From: Nocardiopsaceae bacterium
GTDB taxonomy: Bacteria; Actinomycetota; Actinomycetes; Streptosporangiales; Streptosporangiaceae
Assembly: GCA_017354375.1 (NCBI GenBank)
Contig: JAFMRC010000006.1
Span: 1 to 35,387 of the forward strand
Reading direction: 5' to 3'
DNA length: 35,387 nt
Below are positions 7,115 to 15,668 of the stretch, piece after piece (position 1 is the stretch's first letter; each line of letters opens with the position of its first letter). Below the pieces are notes generated by a model. That model saw nothing but the letters and a program-made list of their open reading frames with translations. It searched no databases and was not told the origin of the DNA. Position numbers and translations under genes: made by a program.

Positions 7115-9289
7115 GTGAGCGCATACGCGAACTCTTACAGCGGCACGGCGGGCACGGTGATCCAGGCCGGCAATCTCGGGACGCTGGTGCTGGGGGAGGA
7201 CACGCGTCGGACCGTTCGGCTGGTACCCAAGGTCACCTCGGCCTTCCAGGACCGTGACGAAGCGATGGCGGAGCTCGGCGCATGGGCCGAGCAGGCTGAG
7301 GCGGGCGGGAGCCGCCTGTGGGTCATCACGGGGGAAGCGGGGGTCGGCAAGACGACGCTGGCGGTCACCTGGATCAACGAGAACAGGCACCGGTTCACTC
7401 ACGCTCAGATCGCGATGGAGTGCGGCGGCGGTCCGGGAGAAGGGCGCGGCCGGGGGATGGAGGAGGTCTGCGATCATTACTTCACGCAGACCCGCACGCT
7501 GCCGGGCGCGGCGGTGACGCTGACGGCGAAGATGAACCTGCTGGGCTCGCTGATCGACGGGCAGCCTGTCGCCGTGCTGCTGGATGATCCGCAGTCGGCC
7601 GCTCAGGTCGAGCCTTTCCTGTCTAATCTGCCGGGCGTGCTGGTCGTTGTCACCAGCAGGATCCGCCTGCCGGGGCTCGCGCAGCACTCCCCTCGGGTGC
7701 TCGGCCTGTCACCGCTGCCTGATGACGCCGTGAGGGGCATGTTCGAGGAGATCGTAGGGGCGGAGCGGACCAGGGCCGAGCCCGAAGCCCTTGATCAGCT
7801 CGTCCGGATCTGCGCGGGACTGCCGCTGCTCGCCAGCCAGGCCGCCGGGCTGCTGCACGATGATACGGAGCTTGGGCTGGCCGAGCTTGTCCGCCGGATG
7901 ACGGATCAGGGACGATTGGCTGCCCTGGATGCCGGGCACGACGAGAGCATGGTCGGGCCCTCCGAGGTGTTCGAGGTCGTGTATCGCGCGCTGAGCCCGC
8001 CTGCCGCCCGCGTGTACCGCGCGATCGGGCTGCACCCGGCGCGGGACTTCGACCAGGGACTGGCCACCGCGCTGTTCGCTGAGAGCCCCGAGGGCTGGAC
8101 GGAGGGGCTGGAGCAGCTCAAGAGGCGGGGGATCATCAGGTCCGACCGGCGCGGTCGCTATCTGATGGAGGATCTCACCTACGAGCACGCCAGGCTCGCG
8201 GCGGACCGGGACGATGACGCGAGCGAGCGGAGACGGATCCGCGGCCGGATCGCCGACTATTACCTGCGCGGCGCCATCGCCGCGAGCCGCTGCCTGCAGC
8301 AGCGGTGGACGCTGAGCCCGCTGTATGACGAGGAGCCGCCGTTCCCGCTTCCGGATTTCCGGGCTCCCGCGGACGACCGGGCGCCTGGGGACGGGACGGA
8401 CCCGATTGCCTGGACCAGGGAGAACCTCCCTGCGATCATGGCGTGCATGCGTCGTGCGGGCCGGGCATGGGAGACCGCCGGGCCGGTACCCGGCTACCGG
8501 TGGCAGATGGCCGAGGCCACGAACGCGTACTTCACTCGCGAGGGCCCTAGCGACGAGCGGGCGACCATCCTGGCCTGGGCCGAGGAGGACGCGGACGCAT
8601 GCCGAGATGCCGATGCCCAGGCGCGGATCCAGGCGCAGTGGGGGGAGATGTTCCTGGGGCACGGGGAGCTGGATAAGGCTGAGGAAAGGTTCAGGCGTTC
8701 GCTGAGGGCCGCCGAGAGCGGGAGCGAGTACCGCGGGCGGGGCGCGGGGCTGGAATGGCTAGGCATTACCGAGCGCCGACGCGGCCATGCCGCCCGGGCC
8801 CTGGAGTACTTCGACCTGGCCGAGCCTTTCCTCGACCCGGCCCGGCCGCGCAGCCGGGCCTTGCTGCAGATGCACCGGGCCGACGCGCTGGCCCTGCTGG
8901 GCGACCCGGCCGCCCTGCACGCCTACCTGGAGGCGGGCGGGCTGTTCCGCCAGCTGGCGGCTGAGGGCGAGCGTGATCACGCCAACGAGGGCAAGGTCCT
9001 CGCGGGGCAGGCCGAGCTGCTCACGGACTCGGATCCGCGCCGGGCACACGCCCTGCTGGAGGAAGCGCTGTCACTTTTCCAGGCCGCGGACCGCCCCTAT
9101 CAGGAGGCAAAGGCCTGGGAACTCCTCGGGGACCTCGGTGACGGGGCAGGTACCTGGCAGGAGGCGCTTGACCTGTACGAGCGCCTCCGCCTGCAGAAAG
9201 ACGCCGATCGCGTCCGGTCGAAGCTTTCAGCGAAGATCCACCCGGAAGTCAGCCCTGATGCTGCGGGCGGATCCCAGGCGCAGGATTAG
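7115..9289 (+). CDS. STAND/NB-ARC NTPase with C-terminal TPR-like repeats
   Basis: Walker A VITGEAGVGKTTLAV, Walker B VAVLLDD, LVVVTSRIRLPGL (RNBS/sensor), GLPLLASQAAG (GLPL), C-terminal TPR-like helices; N-terminal GTAGTVIQAGNLGTLVLG. Confidence 0.9.
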   Translation: MSAYANSYSGTAGTVIQAGNLGTLVLGEDTRRTVRLVPKVTSAFQDRDEAMAELGAWAEQAEAGGSRLWVITGEAGVGKTTLAVTWINENRHRFTHAQIAMECGGGPGEGRGRGMEEVCDHYFTQTRTLPGAAVTLTAKMNLLGSLIDGQPVAVLLDDPQSAAQVEPFLSNLPGVLVVVTSRIRLPGLAQHSPRVLGLSPLPDDAVRGMFEEIVGAERTRAEPEALDQLVRICAGLPLLASQAAGLLHDDTELGLAELVRRMTDQGRLAALDAGHDESMVGPSEVFEVVYRALSPPAARVYRAIGLHPARDFDQGLATALFAESPEGWTEGLEQLKRRGIIRSDRRGRYLMEDLTYEHARLAADRDDDASERRRIRGRIADYYLRGAIAASRCLQQRWTLSPLYDEEPPFPLPDFRAPADDRAPGDGTDPIAWTRENLPAIMACMRRAGRAWETAGPVPGYRWQMAEATNAYFTREGPSDERATILAWAEEDADACRDADAQARIQAQWGEMFLGHGELDKAEERFRRSLRAAESGSEYRGRGAGLEWLGITERRRGHAARALEYFDLAEPFLDPARPRSRALLQMHRADALALLGDPAALHAYLEAGGLFRQLAAEGERDHANEGKVLAGQAELLTDSDPRRAHALLEEALSLFQAADRPYQEAKAWELLGDLGDGAGTWQEALDLYERLRLQKDADRVRSKLSAKIHPEVSPDAAGGSQAQD

Positions 9290-10888
9290 CGGGCTGAGGG
9301 CCGGAAGGTCGTCCGTTCCGGTGAGGAGACGCTCAGCCAGGACGGCGAACACGAGGCCGGCGTCATCCGGGCTGTCCGTGTCCTCAAGGAGCAGTGAGAT
9401 GACCCGGCCGTCGCGGGTCCGCAACCAGGCCCGCTTCCCGGCCTGGACGAGGGTGAGCCTGGTGCCGGGCCGGTGCTCGAAGACGGCCGCCGACCATTCT
9501 TCCTCGTCCAGGAGCGGGGGGTCGCCGGTCATCTGGATGATGTCGGCCTGGCTCAGCAGCCGGTGGTCCAGTTCGTCGTCGGAGGCGATCAGTATGCCCG
9601 GACGGCAGGGCCCGGTCACGGCAGCGGGCCACCTGCGCACGGACAGCTCGCGTGGATCGGCATCGGCTTGCTCGACCCGCGTCCACAGGGACGCGGGCAG
9701 AGTCCCGCCTACCACTGGCGAGGCGACGGCCAGGACCGCGGGCTCGGTGTCAGGCGGTGGGACGTTCATGATCCGGTAGAGCTCGTCGCGGATCAGGCGG
9801 AGCGAACGTCCCGGGGCGGAACTGACCCATTCGGCGGCGACGGCGTGAGTACGTTCTCGCAGTCCCTCGGCGATGCGCAGCTGGGGCTCGATGGACGCGT
9901 GCGGGTCGAGGGCAGGGGCGACGGCCATGAGCCTGCCCAGGCCGGAGCGCGGGTCGATGGTTTCCCAGGCGGATTTGTCCAGCAGCACAGGTCGCCCCGC
10001 GGCGGCGGCGTAGACACTGACGGACCCATGGTCTGACAGGACCCAGTCGGCGGCGATGACGGCGGCGCGCCATTCTTCCTCGAGGGGAAGCAGGATCAGC
10101 CCCGCGTCCAGAGCCTCGGCGAGCCACGCCCTAACCTGGAAACGGCTGTGAGACGCCCAGGCATTGGGATGAAGCATGAGTGCGATCCGGTACTGGTCGA
10201 ACGGGAGCTCGTTCAGCATGCGGGACACCAGTAGCGGATCAACACCGTAAAGAGAATTCTCCCGCCACGTCGAGGCGACGGTGATAAGCCGCTGGCCGGG
10301 ACGCAGGTGAAAAGCGCGTCGGTATTGAACCCTGCGGGGAATGCTTGCCGCTATTCGGTCATAACACGGATCGCCCGCTATGAATGCCCGCGGCACGGCA
10401 TCGGGGCAGCTCCCCGAGAGCCGCGCGAACTGCTCCGAATGTGAAAGCCCTATAGCAGCCGGGACCAGTCGCCCGTCGTGCTTGAGCGTATCCTCCGACA
10501 ACCCGAACGGCTCCCGGCTCCCGGCTCCCGGCTCCCGGCTCCCGGCTCCCGGCTCCCGGCTCCCGGCTCCCGGCTCCCGGCTCCCGGCTCCCGGCCATAG
10601 CTTATTATAGCCATTACCATGCGGTATGCGCAGTATCGGGGAGTTTATTTCATGCAGATCGTCGCCCAGGCTCGCGCAGATCACCGCATTGAATTCGAGT
10701 TCCACCGCCTGCTCCCATGAAAGGAAATGGAAGCCGCAGGCCTGGATGAAGGATCCGACTCCCTCGGGGAACATGGAGTCCCTGGTCTGCGTGCAGAACA
10801 ATTGCAGGCGCTGGTCCCGGAAAATCGGGATCAGGTCCGCGAGCCTGGTAGCGGCGGTGGCGCTGTGGATCACCAGCAGGACCCGCAT
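9227..10888 (-). CDS. Putative GT-B-fold/CDP-glycerol transferase-like protein containing an in-frame heptanucleotide repeat tract
   Basis: MRVLLVIHSATAATRLADLIPIF...IALMLHPNAW...VLSDHGSVSVYAAAAGRPVLLDKSAWE; start at ATG 10888 seems more natural than ORF start 10972. Confidence 0.6.
   Translation of the reverse strand: MRVLLVIHSATAATRLADLIPIFRDQRLQLFCTQTRDSMFPEGVGSFIQACGFHFLSWEQAVELEFNAVICASLGDDLHEINSPILRIPHGNGYNKLWPGAGSREPGAGSREPGAGSREPGAGSREPFGLSEDTLKHDGRLVPAAIGLSHSEQFARLSGSCPDAVPRAFIAGDPCYDRIAASIPRRVQYRRAFHLRPGQRLITVASTWRENSLYGVDPLLVSRMLNELPFDQYRIALMLHPNAWASHSRFQVRAWLAEALDAGLILLPLEEEWRAAVIAADWVLSDHGSVSVYAAAAGRPVLLDKSAWETIDPRSGLGRLMAVAPALDPHASIEPQLRIAEGLRERTHAVAAEWVSSAPGRSLRLIRDELYRIMNVPPPDTEPAVLAVASPVVGGTLPASLWTRVEQADADPRELSVRRWPAAVTGPCRPGILIASDDELDHRLLSQADIIQMTGDPPLLDEEEWSAAVFEHRPGTRLTLVQAGKRAWLRTRDGRVISLLLEDTDSPDDAGLVFAVLAERLLTGTDDLPALSPLILRLGSARSIRADFRVDLR
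10509..10592. repeat. Perfect heptanucleotide tandem repeat (GGCTCCC)x12 within the CDS on minus strand (encodes GAGSREP repeats)
   Basis: Counted directly: units start at 10509 and every 7 nt through 10586, followed by ggcc. Confidence 0.97.
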
Positions 10889-11155
10889 CGACGTCCGGGC
10901 GGTCCGCCATCCTGGCAGGACCGAACTGATCCGCCGGGCGGCTGGGGGGAGGTCGGGTGCCCAGTCTGCCACAGGCAGGTAAGCATAGCGCTACAGGAGT
11001 GCTAATTGTTCACATCTGGCCCAGTTTGCCGGGAAGCGCCCCAGGTGGTCCGGTCTCATACCACCGTCCCCGGACGCGCTCGGGGCCGCGTGACGCGGAT
11101 CCGGGCTCGCCGGGTTGTTCAATAGAGTGGGTGCCGGCGGTAGGGAGGGCTGGAG

Positions 11156-11866
11156 ATGGGGGAAGGGCGCAAGTCCCTTGTCGACGTCGTCGTCGATGAT
11201 GTGCTCGATCGCATCCTGCGCGGGGACATCGAGCCGCACAGCATGCTCCCGACGGAAGTCGACATCGCCCGCGAGGTTCGGGTCAGCCGGCTAACGGTGC
11301 GCGAGGCGATGAAGGTCCTGAAGTCGCAGAACATCGTCGAGACGCGGCGGGGGCTGGGGACGTTCGCGAATCCGCCGCGGAGCTGGACCGGGCTGGAGGC
11401 GGTCATGCGGGTCGCGTCGCAGAAGTCGGATTCCGGCCAGATCGCCCTGCGCCTGCTGGAGGTCCGGAGGATGGTGGAGGTTGGTGCCGCTGAGCTTGCG
11501 GCCTCGCACCGTTCCCGCGAAGACCTGGACGCCATGGGGGTCGCGATCCAGCAGATGGAGGCGGCGCACCGGGTCGCGGACGTCGATGCCCTCACCAGCG
11601 CCGACATCGCGTTCCACGACACGATCCTGCACGCCTCGGCCAACCCGTTCGTGCCCGCCCTGCTGGGCCAGCTGAGCCCCCTGCTGGTCGCCGCTCGCCG
11701 GGAGACCTCCGCGTTCCCCCAGGTACAGGAGCACGCGATACGGCACCACAAGCTGATCCGCGACGCCATCGCCTCAGCGGCGCCGGATAAGGCGCGCAAG
11801 ACGATGGAGGAGCACATCAACCAGACGTACGCGGACTACCAGAGGTTTATCAGCCCGGCGCGCTGA
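11156..11866 (+). CDS. FadR/GntR-family transcriptional regulator (FCD domain)
   Basis: wHTH: LPTEVDIAREVRVSRLTVREAMKVLKSQNIVETRRGLGTFANPP; FCD: RRMVEVGAAELAASHRSREDL...DIAFHDTILHASANPFV...HHKLIRDAI. Confidence 0.93.
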   Translation: MGEGRKSLVDVVVDDVLDRILRGDIEPHSMLPTEVDIAREVRVSRLTVREAMKVLKSQNIVETRRGLGTFANPPRSWTGLEAVMRVASQKSDSGQIALRLLEVRRMVEVGAAELAASHRSREDLDAMGVAIQQMEAAHRVADVDALTSADIAFHDTILHASANPFVPALLGQLSPLLVAARRETSAFPQVQEHAIRHHKLIRDAIASAAPDKARKTMEEHINQTYADYQRFISPAR

Positions 11867-11911
11867 GGCCGATCGGCCTTCCGGTACGGCGGGGCTTCGT
11901 GGTCTGGTTGT

Positions 11912-11924
11912 GACATCTGATGTC
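11912..11924. promoter_or_regulatory. GACATC-T-GATGTC dyad: candidate GntR operator upstream of kinase gene
   Basis: Perfect 6-1-6 palindrome in the 73-bp gap between the regulator and kinase. Confidence 0.45.
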
Positions 11925-11939
11925 TGATACTCTCCTGGA

Positions 11940-13379
11940 ATGCCTGGTGGCGACCCCCAACCACAGGCCGGCGGCGCTCGGACCCGGCGCGAGATCCGGG
12001 CGGAGCGGATGGCCGTGGGCCGTCGGACCGCGGTTCTCGACGACGATCCGACCGGCTCGCAATCCGTTCACTCCGTGTCCGTGGTCACGAGCTTCGACAA
12101 GGCCGCCTGCGAGGCGGCCCTGTCCGATCCCGGATCGGTGTGCTTCGTCCTGACGAACACCCGCAGCCTTCCCGAAGCCGAGGCCGCGGGCATGAACCGG
12201 TCGATCGGGGCGGAGCTGTTCGAGATCGAGCGGAATACGGGGGCGCCGCTCGACATCGTCAGCCGCAGTGACTCCACGCTTCGGGGGCACGTGATCGCGG
12301 AAGCCGAGACGCTGAACGAGGCCCGCCGGACTGTGCTCGGACGCGGTTTCGACGCCATCCTCCTCGTGCCGAGCTACTTCGAGGCCGGGCGCTTCACGGC
12401 AGGCGACGTCCACTACGCGTGGGTCGGCGGGCGCGCGGTCGGTGTCGGCGAGACTGAATTCGCCGCGGATGCGACCTTCGGCTACCGCTCGTCCAACCTG
12501 AGGGACTTCATCGAGGAGAAGAGCAACGGGCGGATCCCCGCGGACCGGGTCGCCAGCCTCAGCCTCGATGACATCCGCTCGGGCGGTGCCGACCGAGTGG
12601 CGCGGCTGCTCGGCCACACCGGGGGCGGCGAGTTCGTCGTGGTCAACGCGACGGACTACGCGGATCTTGAGACGGTCGTGCGGGGCGTGCAGCGGGCCGA
12701 GGCCGACGGGAAGGCGTTCCTGCACCGTAGCGGGCCGTCCTTCGTCCGGGCCCTGGCCGGCATCGACCCGGTGCCCGAGCTGTCGAGCGCGGACATCTGG
12801 GCGGCCCGGGCGGCGGGCGGGGCGGATGCCCGGGGCCATGGGCTGGTCGTGGTGGGGTCCCACGTGGCGCAGACCGACCGGCAGATCGCGCGGGCGCGGG
12901 AGCGCTGCACCGTCGTCGAGATCGAGCTGCCGGTCGGGCGACTGCTCACCGGGAGCAGCCTCCGCGCCGAGGTCATCGCCGAGACCGCCCGGCGAGTCGC
13001 CGGCGCGCTCCCCGGCGCCGACGTGCTGCTCTACACCAGCCGCGGGCGGGTGGAGGGCGCGGATCCGGCCGGGAGCCTGGCCATCGCCCGCACCATTTCC
13101 GATGCCCTGGTCCAGGTGGTCCGGTCGGTTCGACGGGCTCGTCCCGGCTGGGTGATCGCCAAGGGCGGCATCACCTCTCACGACATCGCCGTCCAGGCTC
13201 TCGGGATCCGCCGGGCGACCGTTCTCGGGCAGCTGTTTCCCGGGATGGTCTCGGTGCTCGTCCCGGAAGCGGCCCCGCCGGATGTCATTGGTGTCCCGTA
13301 CGTCGTATTCGCTGGCAATGTCGGCGATGAGAACGCCCTGGCCGACGCGATGGACCTGCTCCGTCCGAACGCTCACTGA
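11940..13379 (+). CDS. Four-carbon acid sugar kinase family protein (DUF1537)
   Basis: VLDDDPTGSQSVHSVSVVTSF...VLTNTRSL...SRSDSTLRGH...PSYFEAGRFTAGDVHY...AKGGITSHDIAVQALGI. Confidence 0.93.
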   Translation: MPGGDPQPQAGGARTRREIRAERMAVGRRTAVLDDDPTGSQSVHSVSVVTSFDKAACEAALSDPGSVCFVLTNTRSLPEAEAAGMNRSIGAELFEIERNTGAPLDIVSRSDSTLRGHVIAEAETLNEARRTVLGRGFDAILLVPSYFEAGRFTAGDVHYAWVGGRAVGVGETEFAADATFGYRSSNLRDFIEEKSNGRIPADRVASLSLDDIRSGGADRVARLLGHTGGGEFVVVNATDYADLETVVRGVQRAEADGKAFLHRSGPSFVRALAGIDPVPELSSADIWAARAAGGADARGHGLVVVGSHVAQTDRQIARARERCTVVEIELPVGRLLTGSSLRAEVIAETARRVAGALPGADVLLYTSRGRVEGADPAGSLAIARTISDALVQVVRSVRRARPGWVIAKGGITSHDIAVQALGIRRATVLGQLFPGMVSVLVPEAAPPDVIGVPYVVFAGNVGDENALADAMDLLRPNAH

Positions 13380-13395
13380 ACAGGAGGATCATCTC

Positions 13396-14265
13396 GTGCC
13401 CCAGGCAACCTCGCTGGCAAGCATGCTCGGTCGCGCGCGGACCGTCGATCTCACGCTGACGCTGGCCGAAGAACTGCCGGCAGCATGGTCCACCCACATG
13501 CCCTATCAGCAGAAGACCTTCCAGTACTTCACCGGCGTCGATAGCCAGGCCTCGCACCTGAACAAGAACCCCAACGGGCCATACCAGACCCGGTGGCTCC
13601 TCATCGACGAGCACACGGGAACCCACGTGGACGCGCCAGCCCATTTCATCCCCGAGCCGGACACCGGCCTGCCGCATGCCGACCCCGCCGGAACGGTGAC
13701 GGCCGAGCAGATCCCCCTGGAGCAGCTGGCCGGGCCGGCGGTAGTGATCGACGTCCCCAAGGACTTGCCGGGGTCGGCCCCCGGCCGCTCGCCAACCATC
13801 ACGAAGGACCTCATCGCCGACTGGGAGAGCGTGAACGGGCCGGTGGAAGCTGGCGAGATCGTCCTTTTCCGCACGGGCTGGGACCGGCACTACCTGGCCG
13901 GGGACTCCGGCCGCGCCTACTGCTACGACGCGCTCGTGACCGGACGTGGACCAGGATGGCCCGCTCCGGACGCCGAAGCGATGGCGCACCTCATCGAGCG
14001 CGGCGTGACCTGCGTGGGAACGGACGGCGTCAGCATGGGCACCGTCCATGACGGCGCCGGGGTCCACCACTTCGGTCTCGCCAGGCGCGTCGCGTTCATC
14101 GAGGCACTCGGCCATCTCGGCGCGCTTCCCGTGCGCGGCGCGCTCTTCTTCTTCGCGCCGCTGAAGGTCGCCCGTGGCACCGGCGCGCCCGGACGGGCCT
14201 TCGCCCTCCTGCCCGAGGCCGCTCCGCCCGAGGCCGCCACCCCGCCCGAGGCCACGTCATCATGA
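13396..14265 (+). CDS. Cyclase family protein (kynurenine formamidase-like fold, PF04199 type)
   Basis: Metal motif DEHTGTHVDAPAHF (HxGTHxDxPxH) and later LFRTGWDRHY; GTG start at 13396 preceded by aggagg. Confidence 0.9.
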   Translation: MPQATSLASMLGRARTVDLTLTLAEELPAAWSTHMPYQQKTFQYFTGVDSQASHLNKNPNGPYQTRWLLIDEHTGTHVDAPAHFIPEPDTGLPHADPAGTVTAEQIPLEQLAGPAVVIDVPKDLPGSAPGRSPTITKDLIADWESVNGPVEAGEIVLFRTGWDRHYLAGDSGRAYCYDALVTGRGPGWPAPDAEAMAHLIERGVTCVGTDGVSMGTVHDGAGVHHFGLARRVAFIEALGHLGALPVRGALFFFAPLKVARGTGAPGRAFALLPEAAPPEAATPPEATSS

Positions 14266-15578
14266 CCGCCCAGGGATACGCGCCGGCCCGGACCGCCAGC
14301 AGGGGATACCTGGTCTACCTGATCGTGATCGCCCTCCTCGGCTGGTCGCTCGCCTCCTACGACTCGAATCTCCTCACGCTCACGATGCCCGACATCGCCA
14401 AGACCTTCCACCTGTCATCGGCTACGTTGGGCGCCCTCGGCTTCATCATCTTCGCCGCCGAATTCGTCGTCGCGCTCTTCGTCGGCTGGGGGATGGACCG
14501 CAAGGGCCGTCGGTGGATGTGGATGCTCTGCCTGGCGCTGGCCGCCGTGTTCACCGGCCTGACCTTCTTCGTGCAGGCCTTCTGGCAGCTCGCGCTGGTG
14601 CGCGCGCTGGCGTCGGGATTCGCCAACGCCGAGCTCGGAGTGTCCATCACCCTGGTCAACGAGCAGGTCCCTGGCAGGCAGCGCGGCTTCCTCTACTCGA
14701 TCGTGCAGGGAGGCTGGCCGATCGGCGTCTTCATGGCATCCGGCATCTACCTGCTGGTGGGAAGCCACGGCTGGCGACCGGTGTACCTCTTCGGCGTCAT
14801 TCCGCTGGTCCTCGTCGCCATCGGGCGGTTCAAGATCCGTGAATCCGACCGGTTCCTCCACGTCAAGAAGCTGCGCAAGGCCATCGCCCGGGGTGATGAG
14901 GCCGAAGCGGCCCGGTTGCGGGAGGAACGTCCCGTCAACGTCGAGGAATTGAAGCAAGGCTCGGTCAGGGAGATCTTCGCCCGGCCCGGCCCGGTCAGGT
15001 CCGCTCTGTCCCGGCTCAGCATCGCCTGGCTCCTCTATTCAACCGCGTACGTCGCGACGAACTCCTACATCTCCTATTGGCTCGTGAACGCGAAGGGCTG
15101 GACCGCCGGGCAGGCAGCCGAGCTCCTGCTGGCCTGCGGCGGCATCGGCTTCTTCTTCTACCTCCTCGGCGGAGCGCTCGGCGAGAAGTTCGGGCGACGG
15201 AACGTGCTCATCGCCTCCGGCGTGCTGGTCGGCCCGCTGAACCTCGTCGTGCTGCTGGTGATGAACCAGGCCTGGGTGGCGATCATCTTCTTCGTCATCT
15301 ACCAGGCGACCAACGGAACGTGGTCCGGTGCCGGCTACTCCTACCAGGCCGAGTGCTTCCCCACGCGGGTCCGGGGGACCGCGATCGGCTGGATGGCCGC
15401 CATGTTCGTCGGAGGCCTCGCGATCGGCAGCCTGCTCTGGACGGTCCTGAGCGCCACGACCAGCCTGACGATCACCTGGCTGGTCATCGCCGTCGGTGTC
15501 GGAGCCGCCCAGGGAATCAGCACGTTCTTCCTCCCCGGCATCAAGCCGGGGCAGGAGCTCGAGGAGATCATCACCTGA
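14262..15578 (+). CDS. MFS transporter
   Basis: 12-TM-like pattern; GWGMDRKGRRW and GEKFGRRNVL MFS loops; ATGA overlap with preceding gene. Confidence 0.92.
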   Translation: MTAQGYAPARTASRGYLVYLIVIALLGWSLASYDSNLLTLTMPDIAKTFHLSSATLGALGFIIFAAEFVVALFVGWGMDRKGRRWMWMLCLALAAVFTGLTFFVQAFWQLALVRALASGFANAELGVSITLVNEQVPGRQRGFLYSIVQGGWPIGVFMASGIYLLVGSHGWRPVYLFGVIPLVLVAIGRFKIRESDRFLHVKKLRKAIARGDEAEAARLREERPVNVEELKQGSVREIFARPGPVRSALSRLSIAWLLYSTAYVATNSYISYWLVNAKGWTAGQAAELLLACGGIGFFFYLLGGALGEKFGRRNVLIASGVLVGPLNLVVLLVMNQAWVAIIFFVIYQATNGTWSGAGYSYQAECFPTRVRGTAIGWMAAMFVGGLAIGSLLWTVLSATTSLTITWLVIAVGVGAAQGISTFFLPGIKPGQELEEIIT

Positions 15579-15668
15579 GCGCTCAGTCCCTGGTGCTCGG
15601 TATTAAACCGCGCCTCATCAAGGTCATCTACCGCGAGGGCGGATATTGCCGACCTGGAGGAGGAGGCC

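Noticed and set aside
10509-10592. Repeat tract as a CRISPR array
   Set aside because: Units are contiguous 7-mers without spacers.
10359-10598. Separate ORFs with GAGSREP / RLPAPGS repeats
   Set aside because: The heptanucleotide tract is open in all frames, so these are by-products of the repeat inside the larger CDS.
12568-13155. Long Arg/Ser-rich alternate-frame ORFs throughout (also 2138-3058, 11850-13376, 28320-29867)
   Set aside because: Typical high-GC shadow ORFs antisense or out of frame to well-supported genes.
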